A stretch of 64,000 nucleotides of DNA from assembly GCA_963664715.2 (NCBI GenBank), contig CAXXUY010000008.1, positions 1-64,000 of the forward strand. Reading direction: 5' to 3'. Each line of letters opens with the position of its first letter. Position 1 is the stretch's first letter. The position numbers and the translations under genes are program-made. This document shows positions 26,044-34,526 of the stretch, piece by piece. The DNA is from JAPOXR01 sp963664715 (GTDB taxonomy: Bacteria > Pseudomonadota > Alphaproteobacteria > Rhodobacterales > Rhodobacteraceae). Under the pieces are notes generated by a model. It had not been told where the DNA came from and ran no database searches. It worked only from the letters and a program-made list of their open reading frames with translations.

Positions 26044-28152
26044 GTGTCGCTTCCGCAAGACTATACTGAACGCGTATATGCCGGCATTCTCGGCAAGCTG
26101 ATCGGTGTCTATCTGGGCCGCCCGTTTGAGGGCTGGACATTCGAGCGGATAATCCGGGAACTCGGGGAAATCGAGTACTACGTTCACGATCGGTTCGGCG
26201 ATCCGCTGGTCGTGACCGATGACGACATCGCAGGCACGTTCACTTTTGTCCGGGCTCTCGAGGATTGTGGCCGGCCCGAACTTCTCACTTCGGAGAGAGT
26301 TGGCAAGGCCTGGTTAAATTACATCGTCGAGAATCGTTCCATTCTCTGGTGGGGAGGGAAGGGGATTTCCACCGAACACACGGCGTGGCTCAACCTCGAC
26401 GAGGGTATTGCCGCACCCGGGAGCGGTTCGATCGAAACCAACGGCAAGACTGTCGCCGAGCAGATCGGTGCGCAGATATTCATTGACGGTTGGGCGATGG
26501 TTGCACCCGGCAAGCCCGGGCTTGCCGCCAGGCTAGCCCGTGAAGCCGCACGAGTCAGCCATGATGGTGAGGCGGTCCACGCGGCAATGCTGTGGGCCGC
26601 GATGGAATCCGAGGCCTTCCTGAGCGCAGATATAGACCGGCTTGTCCATACAGGGTTGTCGGTCATTCCGGATGACTGCGAGATCGCAGGTCTCGTTGCC
26701 GATGTCCGCTCCTGGCACCGGGAAAACGGGGACTGGCGGGATACGCGCCGCCGGATTGCGGAGAATTACGGCTATGACAGGTATCCGGGGAACTGCCATG
26801 TCATCCCCAACCACGCCTTGATGATCATGGCAGTGCTGTACTCGCCGGACGATTTCAGCCGGGCGCAGAGAATCGTGAACACGAGCGGCTGGGACACAGA
26901 CTGCAACGCAGGAAACGTCGGTTGTCTTCTCGGCCTCATGCACGGGCTGGAAGGGCTCGATGGGGAGCGGGACTGGCGGGGCCCGATCACCGACCGAATG
27001 CTGATTTCCTCCGCCGATGGCGGATTCGCGATCAACGACGCCGTGCGGATGACAGGCTACATTTCCGGGCTTGGTCATATGGCCGACGGCAAGCCGAAAC
27101 CTGACGCACCCAAGGGAGGCGCACAGTTTCATTTCTCGCTGCCAGGTTCGACGCAGGGATTCCGCCTTTCAGGGAGTCCAGGCCCAGTGGCCGGCGCAAC
27201 CGTAAGCGCCGATTGCCATGACGGAAGACATGTCCTTTCTCTCGGGTTCGAATCACTGGGCAACGGCGGGACGGTGATCGCAACGACGCCGGTCTTTGCA
27301 TCAATGGATGTCCTGCGCATGCGGACCTACGATCTGATGGCCACACCGTGTGTCTATCCCGGCCAGGAAATGAGGGCTGCCATCTTCGCTGCCGCGGAAA
27401 ACACCGCGGAAGTCAGGGTCGGTTTGCTCATCAGGCGTTTCGGCGAAGCAGACAGGCTCGTCGACATGGCCGGACCACTGGAAACTCTCGGACCCGGTGA
27501 AAGCACCGAACTCTCCTGGATCCTGCCCGATTGCGCATCGCAACCGATTGCCGAGATTGGCCTTTCCATCACTGCCACCGGTTCCGGCGTAAAGGGAAGG
27601 GTGCTGCTTGACCGCCTGGGATGGGACGGTGTTCCTGACCTCGTTCTCTGCCCGCCCGCCGAGCAGGGCGAATTCTGGAAACGGGCATGGGTGAATTCTA
27701 CCGACTCGTTCACGGGGGACACATCCGGTATTCGCATTTCGCGGAACCGGGGCGAAGGCCTGATCATACACGGAACCCGGCAATGGGTGGACTACAGCGT
27801 TTCCGCAGGCGTGAAGGTCCATCTTGGGCGTTACGCGGGCCTCGTCGCAAGAGTGCGCGGGTTGCGCAGGTTCTATGCAGCGAGGCTTTGCCGCAACGGG
27901 CGGTTCGAGATTCTCCGTGTGCTGGACGATGATCGGACTGTCATGGCCTCGACAGCATTTCCCTGGCGACTTGATGAAACTGTTCCCATGTCGATGGTCC
28001 TTCGATCCGGATGCGTCACCGCCAGTGCCGGTGACGCGGTCCTCGCGGCGGAAGATGACCAGGCCTGGCAACTTGAATCCGGCGGCATGGGACTCCTTGT
28101 CGCCGATGGCGCCCTGTCAGTGGACAGGATTCGTATTGGCTCGCCCGACTGA
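26044..28152 (+). CDS. ADP-ribosylglycohydrolase-family protein with C-terminal beta domain
   Basis: A 702-residue protein starting with GTG 26044. Residues 1-330 form an ADP-ribosylglycohydrolase fold: AGILGKLIGVYLGRPFEG, the metal site VVTDDDIAGTFTFVRAL, and a second metal motif in NTSGWDTDCNAGNVGCLLG. Residues about 350-700 are extra and look like one or two beta-sandwich, carbohydrate-binding-like modules, including FPWRLDETVPMSMVLRSG near the end. Sugar-metabolism members of this family often lie near sugar transporters, and this gene converges on a XylFGH-type operon with a glucosidase. A glycoside or nucleoside hydrolase role fits better than protein de-ADP-ribosylation. Confidence 0.82.
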   Translation: MSLPQDYTERVYAGILGKLIGVYLGRPFEGWTFERIIRELGEIEYYVHDRFGDPLVVTDDDIAGTFTFVRALEDCGRPELLTSERVGKAWLNYIVENRSILWWGGKGISTEHTAWLNLDEGIAAPGSGSIETNGKTVAEQIGAQIFIDGWAMVAPGKPGLAARLAREAARVSHDGEAVHAAMLWAAMESEAFLSADIDRLVHTGLSVIPDDCEIAGLVADVRSWHRENGDWRDTRRRIAENYGYDRYPGNCHVIPNHALMIMAVLYSPDDFSRAQRIVNTSGWDTDCNAGNVGCLLGLMHGLEGLDGERDWRGPITDRMLISSADGGFAINDAVRMTGYISGLGHMADGKPKPDAPKGGAQFHFSLPGSTQGFRLSGSPGPVAGATVSADCHDGRHVLSLGFESLGNGGTVIATTPVFASMDVLRMRTYDLMATPCVYPGQEMRAAIFAAAENTAEVRVGLLIRRFGEADRLVDMAGPLETLGPGESTELSWILPDCASQPIAEIGLSITATGSGVKGRVLLDRLGWDGVPDLVLCPPAEQGEFWKRAWVNSTDSFTGDTSGIRISRNRGEGLIIHGTRQWVDYSVSAGVKVHLGRYAGLVARVRGLRRFYAARLCRNGRFEILRVLDDDRTVMASTAFPWRLDETVPMSMVLRSGCVTASAGDAVLAAEDDQAWQLESGGMGLLVADGALSVDRIRIGSPD

Positions 28153-28179
28153 GGGCGCAAAAACAGAATTCACCCCAAT

Positions 28180-28197
28180 CTGTCCGAAGCCGGACAG
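28180..28197. terminator. Small hairpin between convergent genes
   Basis: CTGTCCG and CGGACAG form a 7-bp stem around loop AAGC in the 99-nt gap between the glycohydrolase and GH1 genes. No strong T-run follows on either strand. A bidirectional terminator is possible from position. Confidence 0.35.
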
Positions 28198-28251
28198 GAC
28201 CGAACTGGGACCGCAACTGCCACGAGGCGGCAGAAGCGTCCTTGTGAAGAC

Positions 28252-29631
28252 TCAGGCTCTGGGGTGGTAACCAGGCGGGTCGGCAAGCCCGTTGCGGCGG
28301 GCAACATCCCGAAGCCAGTACGCGCTGTCCTTCGGAATCCGCGTCTGCGTTCCATACTCGACGAAGACAATTCCGTAGCGTGAGCTGTATCCTGAATCCC
28401 ATTCGAAGTCGTCCAGCAGCGTCCAGACATAGATTCCGCGCAAATCGACGCCCTTGGCCATTGCCCGGTGTGCGGCACGGAATGCCTCGTCGTAGTAGCG
28501 GATGCGAGCGGTGTCATGCACCCGACCGTCGGGGTTTACATAATCGTTGAACAGGTAACCGACCTCTGTCACGTAAACTGGCAATTTGCATCCATAGTCC
28601 CTTGCCGGCTTCAGCAGGATCTCCTCAAGTCCGTCCGGACGAAGACCACTGCCGATGGTCGTGAGCGGACCCAATGGAGCCATCCTGCAGGCATGGATGA
28701 TCGGAATCGTCCGGTCAAACCTGACAACCTCGTGGACGTAATAGTTGAGCCCCAGGAAGTCGATGGGAGCGGAAATACACTCGAGGTCGCCGTCCCTGAC
28801 AATCGTATCGTCTTCGAGGCACGGGAGGTAAGGATACATGTGTGACGGGTAACTGCCCCGAAGAAGCGGCTGGAGGAAAAGCCCGTTCGCCTCGCCATCG
28901 ACCGTCCTTGCGGCTTCCACGTCTTCGGGTGCGTCCGAGAACGGTTCGATGACCTGCAGGCAGTGGGTCACGCCCACCTGCGCCTCGTTGACGTAGGCAC
29001 GGATTGCCGGGACTGCGAGTCCATGGGCAAGATTCAGGTTGTGGGTGACGATTCCGGCTGCATGGTAATCCCGCACGCCGGGCGCATGCAGCCCTCTCGC
29101 GTAGCCAAGAAACGCGCAGGACCAGGGTTCATTGGTCGTGATCCAGTATGGCACCCGATCGCCGAAATGTTCGACGACCGCCCCGGCATGGTCCGCAAAC
29201 CGGTACGCCGTGTCACGGTTCAGCCAACCACCGCTTTCCTGCAACTTCTGGGGAAGATCCCAGTGGTAGAGCGTGACCATTGGCGTGAGGCCGTTTTCGA
29301 GCAGTGAATCCAGAACCCGGTCATAGTGATCGAAGCCGGCCTGGTTGCGCCTTGTCGAGCCTTCCGGCGAAATGCGCGGCCAGCTGAATGACATTCGCAG
29401 ACTGGAAAACCCGAGGTCGCGTGCCAGGGCGTGGTCTTCCGGAAAGCGCCGGTAATGATCGGCGGCAATGTCGCCGTTGTCGCCGTTCAACGTGCCTCCG
29501 CTGCGCGCAAAAACATCCCATATGGATTCGCCTCCGCCGTCAGCAAGGCGATTGCCTTCGATCTGGTAAGCCGCGGTTGCGGCGCCCCATACGAAACCGT
29601 CCGGAAAGGATGGATTGCCATTGTCGTTCAT
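28252..29631 (-). CDS. GH1 family beta-glucosidase
   Basis: A 459-residue glycoside hydrolase family 1 enzyme. It begins FPDGFVWGAATAAYQIEG, the family's N-terminal signature. The acid/base glutamate is E168 in TTNEPW and the nucleophile position is E356 in YVTEVGY, where most family members have TENG. GIYVWTLLDDFEW near the end forms the usual substrate-binding loop. No signal peptide, so it acts in the cytoplasm. The start lies 16 nt after the sugar permease stop, making it the last gene of the ABC operon; it probably cleaves the imported glycoside. Confidence 0.9.
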   Translation of the reverse strand: MNDNGNPSFPDGFVWGAATAAYQIEGNRLADGGGESIWDVFARSGGTLNGDNGDIAADHYRRFPEDHALARDLGFSSLRMSFSWPRISPEGSTRRNQAGFDHYDRVLDSLLENGLTPMVTLYHWDLPQKLQESGGWLNRDTAYRFADHAGAVVEHFGDRVPYWITTNEPWSCAFLGYARGLHAPGVRDYHAAGIVTHNLNLAHGLAVPAIRAYVNEAQVGVTHCLQVIEPFSDAPEDVEAARTVDGEANGLFLQPLLRGSYPSHMYPYLPCLEDDTIVRDGDLECISAPIDFLGLNYYVHEVVRFDRTIPIIHACRMAPLGPLTTIGSGLRPDGLEEILLKPARDYGCKLPVYVTEVGYLFNDYVNPDGRVHDTARIRYYDEAFRAAHRAMAKGVDLRGIYVWTLLDDFEWDSGYSSRYGIVFVEYGTQTRIPKDSAYWLRDVARRNGLADPPGYHPRA

Positions 29632-29647
29632 GTCTTCATTCCCCTGT

Positions 29648-30868
29648 TCACGCTCCGGCAGCGCCGGTTCTGATTCTCTGCTTCCTCGCGATCATGTCGA
29701 CCGAAACAGCCGCAAGCAGAATCAGTCCGGTGATGATCGATTTGACATTGGCCGACTGCCCGAGAAGGTCGAGTCCGTTGGCAACACTGCCGATCACGAT
29801 CGCACCCAACAGGGCGCCCAGGATTCGCCCGCGTCCCCCGAACAGGCTTGTTCCACCGATCACCGCAGCGGCGATTGCGTCAAGGACGAGATTTCCGCCG
29901 CCGGTGTTGCTGTCGACCGCGTATTGCCGTGACACTGCGATCGTACCGGAAATGGCTGCAAATGCCGAGCAGACCGAGAACAGGATTACCTTCGTTCTTG
30001 CGACGTTGATGCCCGCCCGCCGGGCGGCCTCGGCATTGCCGCCAACTGCAAACACATGGACCCCGAACGGGGTGTGCTCGGTGATGACAGTGAGGACCAG
30101 GGCAAGAAAGACCAGGACCAGGAGCAGCACAGGAACACCCATGTGGTTCGACAACACGGCAACGACAATGATCGACATTGCCGGAAACAGCGCTGCACGA
30201 CCCAAGAGTGTGAGCCGGTCGAAATGACTCGCCTCGGATTGCTGCCTCCAGCGCGGGACACAGATGGCAACGGCAGACAGGGTGATGATCGCGACCAGAG
30301 CCACGGACAGCCAGAAAGGCATGAAGGTCGAGGCTATGCTGAGCACGAGTGGATCATCTATCAGGACCTGGCCGATCTGGTTTCCCACCAGCATTCGCTG
30401 CACACCTTGCCAGACCAGGAGCCCGGTCAGGGTAACGATGAAGGAAGGGGCCCCGATTACCGTAATGCACTTGCCGTGAATCCAGCCAATTGCCGCACCA
30501 CAGAGAACGGCCGCCGCGATTGCCGCGGGACCGGGAACCGAGTAGCTCGAAGCCAACAGGACCAGCACCACCGCGCAAGCTCCCGAAACGGATCCCGCTG
30601 ACAGGTCGATTTCGCCGATGAACAGGACCAGGCTGACACCGAGCGCCATGACGCCGAGCACACCAACCTGCAATGACAGGTTCGACATGTTGCGCGGGGT
30701 CAGGAAATACGGGTTGGCCAGGTGAAAGACGATGAATGCAACGAGCAGAGCGACCAGCACCGGAATGAATCCAAGTTCCCCGTGGCTGAGCCGCGAGACA
30801 AGACCCGCGTATCGCGCCTCGCCGGGAAGGTCCGTCCCGGTTGCAGAGGACAGACGGGTGTCCGTCAC
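29648..30868 (-). CDS. Sugar ABC transporter permease, XylH/RbsC type
   Basis: A 406-residue integral membrane protein, about ten hydrophobic segments, matching the BPD_transp_2 permeases. The length and the opening NPYFLTPRNMSNLSLQ and GEIDLSAGSVSG resemble XylH more than the shorter RbsC. The conserved cytoplasmic loop AVGGNAEAARRAGINVARTK contacts the ATPase, and AVIGGTSLFGGRGRILGALLG is also conserved. GTG 30868 overlaps the ATPase stop by 4 nt. Confidence 0.9.
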   Translation of the reverse strand: MTDTRLSSATGTDLPGEARYAGLVSRLSHGELGFIPVLVALLVAFIVFHLANPYFLTPRNMSNLSLQVGVLGVMALGVSLVLFIGEIDLSAGSVSGACAVVLVLLASSYSVPGPAAIAAAVLCGAAIGWIHGKCITVIGAPSFIVTLTGLLVWQGVQRMLVGNQIGQVLIDDPLVLSIASTFMPFWLSVALVAIITLSAVAICVPRWRQQSEASHFDRLTLLGRAALFPAMSIIVVAVLSNHMGVPVLLLVLVFLALVLTVITEHTPFGVHVFAVGGNAEAARRAGINVARTKVILFSVCSAFAAISGTIAVSRQYAVDSNTGGGNLVLDAIAAAVIGGTSLFGGRGRILGALLGAIVIGSVANGLDLLGQSANVKSIITGLILLAAVSVDMIARKQRIRTGAAGA

Positions 30869-31650
30869 TGCCGGGACTCCACGGCAACTTCGCTGCCGGT
30901 AATTTTCCCCACGACGTCATCGGGCGTGCAGGTGCGGGGGTCCATGTCGGCGATTTTCCGTCCGCGGCGCAACACGGTCAGACGATCGGCAACGGCGAAG
31001 ACATCTGCCATGTTGTGTGAAATCATGACGATGCCGACGCCCTGGTCGCGGAGCCTCCTGATGAGCCTGTGGACGTTTCCGGTCTGTTCGACGCCAAGAG
31101 CTGCCGTCGGTTCGTCAAACAGGACGACACGGCGACGCCATACGACTGCCCGGGCGATTGCAACGGCCTGTCGTTGTCCACCTGAAAGATTGCTGACCTG
31201 GCTATCGAGTGACGGCATCGTCGTGCCGAGGCTTGCAAAGGCCCTGGCTGCCTCCCCTTCCATCGATCGGCGATCAAGGAACATCCTGCCGAATGGAATC
31301 TTCTCCCGGATCCGCTCTCTTCCAAGGAACAGGTTCTGGACGACTGTCAGATTGTCGCAGAGTGCAAGGTCCTGATACACGGTTTCAATACCGGCATCGC
31401 TCGCCTGGCGCGGTGTCGAGATTGAAACGGGTGTCCCGTCGAGCAACACCTCTCCATCATCCGGTCGATGAACTCCGGAGATTATCTTCACCAGCGTCGA
31501 TTTCCCGGCGCCATTGTCGCCGAGCAAAGCCAGAACCGAACCGGCGTGGACAGAAATGTCCACGCCGCTAAGTGCATGTACGCGACCGAACCTCTTGCTG
31601 AGGTTCCGGGTTTCAAGCAGTCCAGTTACGGTATCGCTTGCCGTAGTCAC
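30865..31650 (-). CDS. Sugar ABC transporter ATPase, single-domain
   Basis: A 261-residue ATPase with Walker A LGDNGAGKST, Q-loop ETVYQDLALCDNLTVVQN, signature NLSGGQRQAVAIARA, Walker B VVLFDEPTAALG and switch His in MISHNMADVF. Classical XylG and RbsA have two ATPase domains in about 500 residues; this protein has one, as in the shorter FrcA-like ATPases, so it would act as a homodimer. GTG 31650 lies 1 nt after the binding-protein stop; ATG 31713 would extend into it and adds unlike sequence. Confidence 0.85.
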   Translation of the reverse strand: MTTASDTVTGLLETRNLSKRFGRVHALSGVDISVHAGSVLALLGDNGAGKSTLVKIISGVHRPDDGEVLLDGTPVSISTPRQASDAGIETVYQDLALCDNLTVVQNLFLGRERIREKIPFGRMFLDRRSMEGEAARAFASLGTTMPSLDSQVSNLSGGQRQAVAIARAVVWRRRVVLFDEPTAALGVEQTGNVHRLIRRLRDQGVGIVMISHNMADVFAVADRLTVLRRGRKIADMDPRTCTPDDVVGKITGSEVAVESRQ

Positions 31651-31651
31651 T

Positions 31652-32710
31652 TCAGAAATTGCAGGCCTGCGCTGCGGTTCCCGTACAGACGGCGTCGCGG
31701 TCGGTGAAACCATCCGCGATGACCGTTTCGCCTATATTGCCGACGTCAACAACTGTTGGCTGGAGGAGAAGCGCGGGAACATCTCCGGAATCGGTCGTCA
31801 CGACTTCGGGAAAGATCTCTGACACGTCCTCGCCCTTGGCCAGCGCCACGGCTCCGCGCGCGGCGGCGCCTGCCTGTTGCTGGAGTGACTTGTAGACGGT
31901 CATTGTCTGCAATCCATTCAGTATGTTCACGATCGCAGCATCACTGGCATCCTGACCGGTCACAAGTACCTTGCCATGCATGTCGGAACCCCTGAGGGCC
32001 GCAATAACGCCCTGGGCCAGCGTGTCATTGGCCGCAACGACGCCATCAATCCCGTTATCGGTGGCCGTCAATGCCTGTTCGATCGCGCGTTGTGCGTTCG
32101 CTGCGAGCCAGCCCTTTGCCTCGGCTTCGTAGACGATCTCAATCTTTCCCGCCGCGGCGAGCGGATCGAGCACCTTATGGGCACCGACCTTGAACGCCCG
32201 GCAAGCGGCGCAGAACTGTTCGCCGTTGACAATCGCGATCCGCGCTCCCTCGGGAAGATTGTCGACCAGGTACTGGGCCTGCAGCACGCCGACGAGTTCA
32301 TTGTTGAACGTGACAAATCCTTCTGTGACCACGCCAACCATCAGACCGTCATAGGCGATGACAGGCACGCCCTCGCTCTGGGCCTGGCGAACGATCGGGA
32401 CTGCAGTGGTCTCGCCGATCGTGTTGATGACGATTGCCTTCACCCCCTGCGCAAGCACGGATTCTCCCTGGGCTATCTGGCGATTGCCGTCGCCCTCGGC
32501 GTTCAACGCAATGACTTCGATGGAGGGGTCAATCTCCTTCACTGCCTCTATGAAGAACGGCCGGTCCTTGGTTTCCCACCGGTCGGCGCATTGCGTGCAT
32601 GGCATAAGAAACGCGATCTTGGTCGCTTCCGCGGCAAAGGTGCCGCTTCCGGCGGCCATCGCCGCGACCATCCCGGCTACGGCCAGTATACGCTTGTGTT
32701 CAAACTTCAT
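31652..32710 (-). CDS. Sugar ABC transporter substrate-binding protein, XylF-like
   Basis: A 352-residue periplasmic binding protein (Peripla_BP_4). Residues 1-26 form a signal peptide with a hydrophobic core (ILAVAGMVAAMAAG) and cleavage after TFA. Ligand-fold landmarks are LNAEGDGNRQIAQGESVLAQG, VPVIAYDGLMVGVVTEG and VVAANDTLAQGVIAAL, and VLVTGQDASDAAIVNILNG matches XylF-type receptors. Pairs of Cys (CTQC, CAAC) near the ligand lobes are unusual. AGGGAGGAA gives a strong ribosome-binding site. It is the first gene of the XylFGH-GH1 operon. Confidence 0.88.
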   Translation of the reverse strand: MKFEHKRILAVAGMVAAMAAGSGTFAAEATKIAFLMPCTQCADRWETKDRPFFIEAVKEIDPSIEVIALNAEGDGNRQIAQGESVLAQGVKAIVINTIGETTAVPIVRQAQSEGVPVIAYDGLMVGVVTEGFVTFNNELVGVLQAQYLVDNLPEGARIAIVNGEQFCAACRAFKVGAHKVLDPLAAAGKIEIVYEAEAKGWLAANAQRAIEQALTATDNGIDGVVAANDTLAQGVIAALRGSDMHGKVLVTGQDASDAAIVNILNGLQTMTVYKSLQQQAGAAARGAVALAKGEDVSEIFPEVVTTDSGDVPALLLQPTVVDVGNIGETVIADGFTDRDAVCTGTAAQACNF

Positions 32711-33367
32711 GGTTTATTCCTCCCTAAACTGCCGGGCCTTCCTGATTGGCCTGGCGACTCGCTCGATGTGAGCATGATCGTGCAAGTGCACGCTGAATTC
32801 GTACCCAATGTCGCTCCGGCCTGCAACCCCGACAGGGTTGTGGTCATGCCGTGACCTGGTGTGGTTGACATGCCGTCATCCACATTCCCGATGCCATTCA
32901 GGTCGCTTGCACCGTCGAAAGGGAATGACCGGAAGCCCGGGGGCGCGGAACCCTCGTGATTGATTGCAAATGACGGCCGGACGGAATCTTGTAATGGCGG
33001 CCCGTCCTGCCCCATCGATTGCAGCCTTGAAGGTCCTGTCCTTCATTGGGTTCTCAGTGAAATCTCGCGGACCGTGCCCGCCAAGGTCCAACTGTCTCGC
33101 CGCCTCACTCGTAACATGCAATCGTGGGAAATCCTTGAAAAAATGACGATAACATGCCGGGTCAGGCCTTTTCCCGGCTGATCTGGCCTCCTGTTCAGCT
33201 TACCGCGGGTCGGTATCCCGAATGATCTGATTTCCGAACCTCCTTCATTGTTGTGTCCACTTCTGGCATTACTGCCAGTGGACATGGCACTCGCCGTTGC
33301 AGACCCATGACCCGGGTATGCATAAGCTGGAAGCGATTCCGGAGATCAAGCTGACGAACATCGTTTC
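32711..33367. other. Intergenic region upstream of the sugar operon
   Basis: About 660 nt lie between the divergent sugar-importer operon and the dehydratase gene. It should contain promoters for both. An imperfect hairpin (GTCCACT..TGGCA ttac TGCCAGTGGAC) spans 33255-33283. No convincing gene was seen. Confidence 0.4.
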
Positions 33368-34183
33368 ATGAACCCATCAATTGGAAAATCGAAGTCTATT
33401 TCGGACGATCTGGAGCCGACGCGTGCCAGGGCGTTTCACGCAACTCTTGGCGGAGAGGATCGTCAATTCGTGCGGGGAAGCGCCCTGCCGGCATTCTGGC
33501 ACCAACTCTATTTCTGGGAGGCGACCCCGGCCGGCGAACTGGGCCCCGATGGACATGCGATGAGTGGGGATTTCATTCCGGATTTCGGACTTGACCAGCG
33601 AATGTGGGCGGGAGGAAGACTGAAGGTCGTGCAACACCTCAGGCTGGGTGCCGTTGCCGAAAGGACATCCACAATCGAGAGCATTTCGGAAAAGCCGGGC
33701 CGGTCGGGCAGGCTGGTATTCGTGACGGTTCGCCACGAATTCCGGCAGGGAGGAAAGCCGGCGCTGGTTGAACACCGGGAGCTTGTCTATCGTAACGCGG
33801 GTCGCCTTCCGGCTCCCAGAATGTCCGGATTGACTCCGGAGTTTCGACGGGTGATCTCGTTCGATCCGGTTCTTCTGTTCAGGTACTCCGCACTGACCTT
33901 CAACGCTCACCGGATCCACTACGATGCCGACTATTGCCGGGATGTTGCAGGCTATCCCGGCCTAGTGGTTCACGGACCCCTGCTTGCCTCGCTCCTGGTG
34001 GATGAAGCCGAGTCCTGCCTGAAGCAATTGCACGAATTCGAATACAGGGCTGTTGCGCCAACCTATTGCGGCGAGAAGGTCGAGATCTGTCGGATGGAGA
34101 TTGAGGGTGCCCTGAAGCTCTGGATCCAGGGCGTTGATGGCGATTTGCGCATGTCTGCCATGGCAAACGGTTCCGGTCGGTAA
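33368..34183 (+). CDS. MaoC/HTD2-like hotdog-fold acyl-CoA dehydratase
   Basis: A 271-residue double-hotdog protein of the FAS1-like dehydratase/HTD2 group, which includes mesaconyl-C4-CoA (3-methylfumaryl-CoA) hydratases and fungal mitochondrial HTD2. The hydratase-2-type catalytic region is in FSALTFNAHRIHYDADYCRD followed by GYPGLVVHGPLLASLL. The first hotdog repeat has RMWAGGRLKVVQHLRLG. No acyl-CoA dehydrogenase, CoA-transferase or lyase partner is adjacent, so the pathway is unknown. ATG 33368 is the first in-frame start. Confidence 0.8.
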   Translation: MNPSIGKSKSISDDLEPTRARAFHATLGGEDRQFVRGSALPAFWHQLYFWEATPAGELGPDGHAMSGDFIPDFGLDQRMWAGGRLKVVQHLRLGAVAERTSTIESISEKPGRSGRLVFVTVRHEFRQGGKPALVEHRELVYRNAGRLPAPRMSGLTPEFRRVISFDPVLLFRYSALTFNAHRIHYDADYCRDVAGYPGLVVHGPLLASLLVDEAESCLKQLHEFEYRAVAPTYCGEKVEICRMEIEGALKLWIQGVDGDLRMSAMANGSGR

Positions 34184-34526
34184 GGGCAGCCCGGGGGCGG
34201 GCTCGTGGTTCTGCGCCTGAAGCCGGCAGCCAGGGTGCCCGCAGCAATCCTTCTCTCTTCAGCCAGGCAACGGGCTTCGATTCCCTGACGTCTTTCGTAA
34301 CGTTCTCAGCGGTGTTTGTGCAGTTTCCACACAAACTGGCTGCTGACTGGATTCCGGGGTCGGATTGTCTCACGGCGACCGGATATTCGCAATTCGTGCG
34401 GCGGGGATCCGCGCGGGAAGTTTGAGTGAAAAGATGCGATGCATACGAATTTCGTTGAGTCATCGCGATTGGGAGCTTGCCGGTCCCCGCCGCCGCTTCG
34501 TCAAATCCCGTCCCTGAATCAGGAAC
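34184..34526. other. Intergenic stretch before the pilus operon
   Basis: About 340 nt. It probably holds the promoter of the pilN operon. No pilL- or pilM-like gene is present, and no clear promoter or hairpin was identified. Confidence 0.4.
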
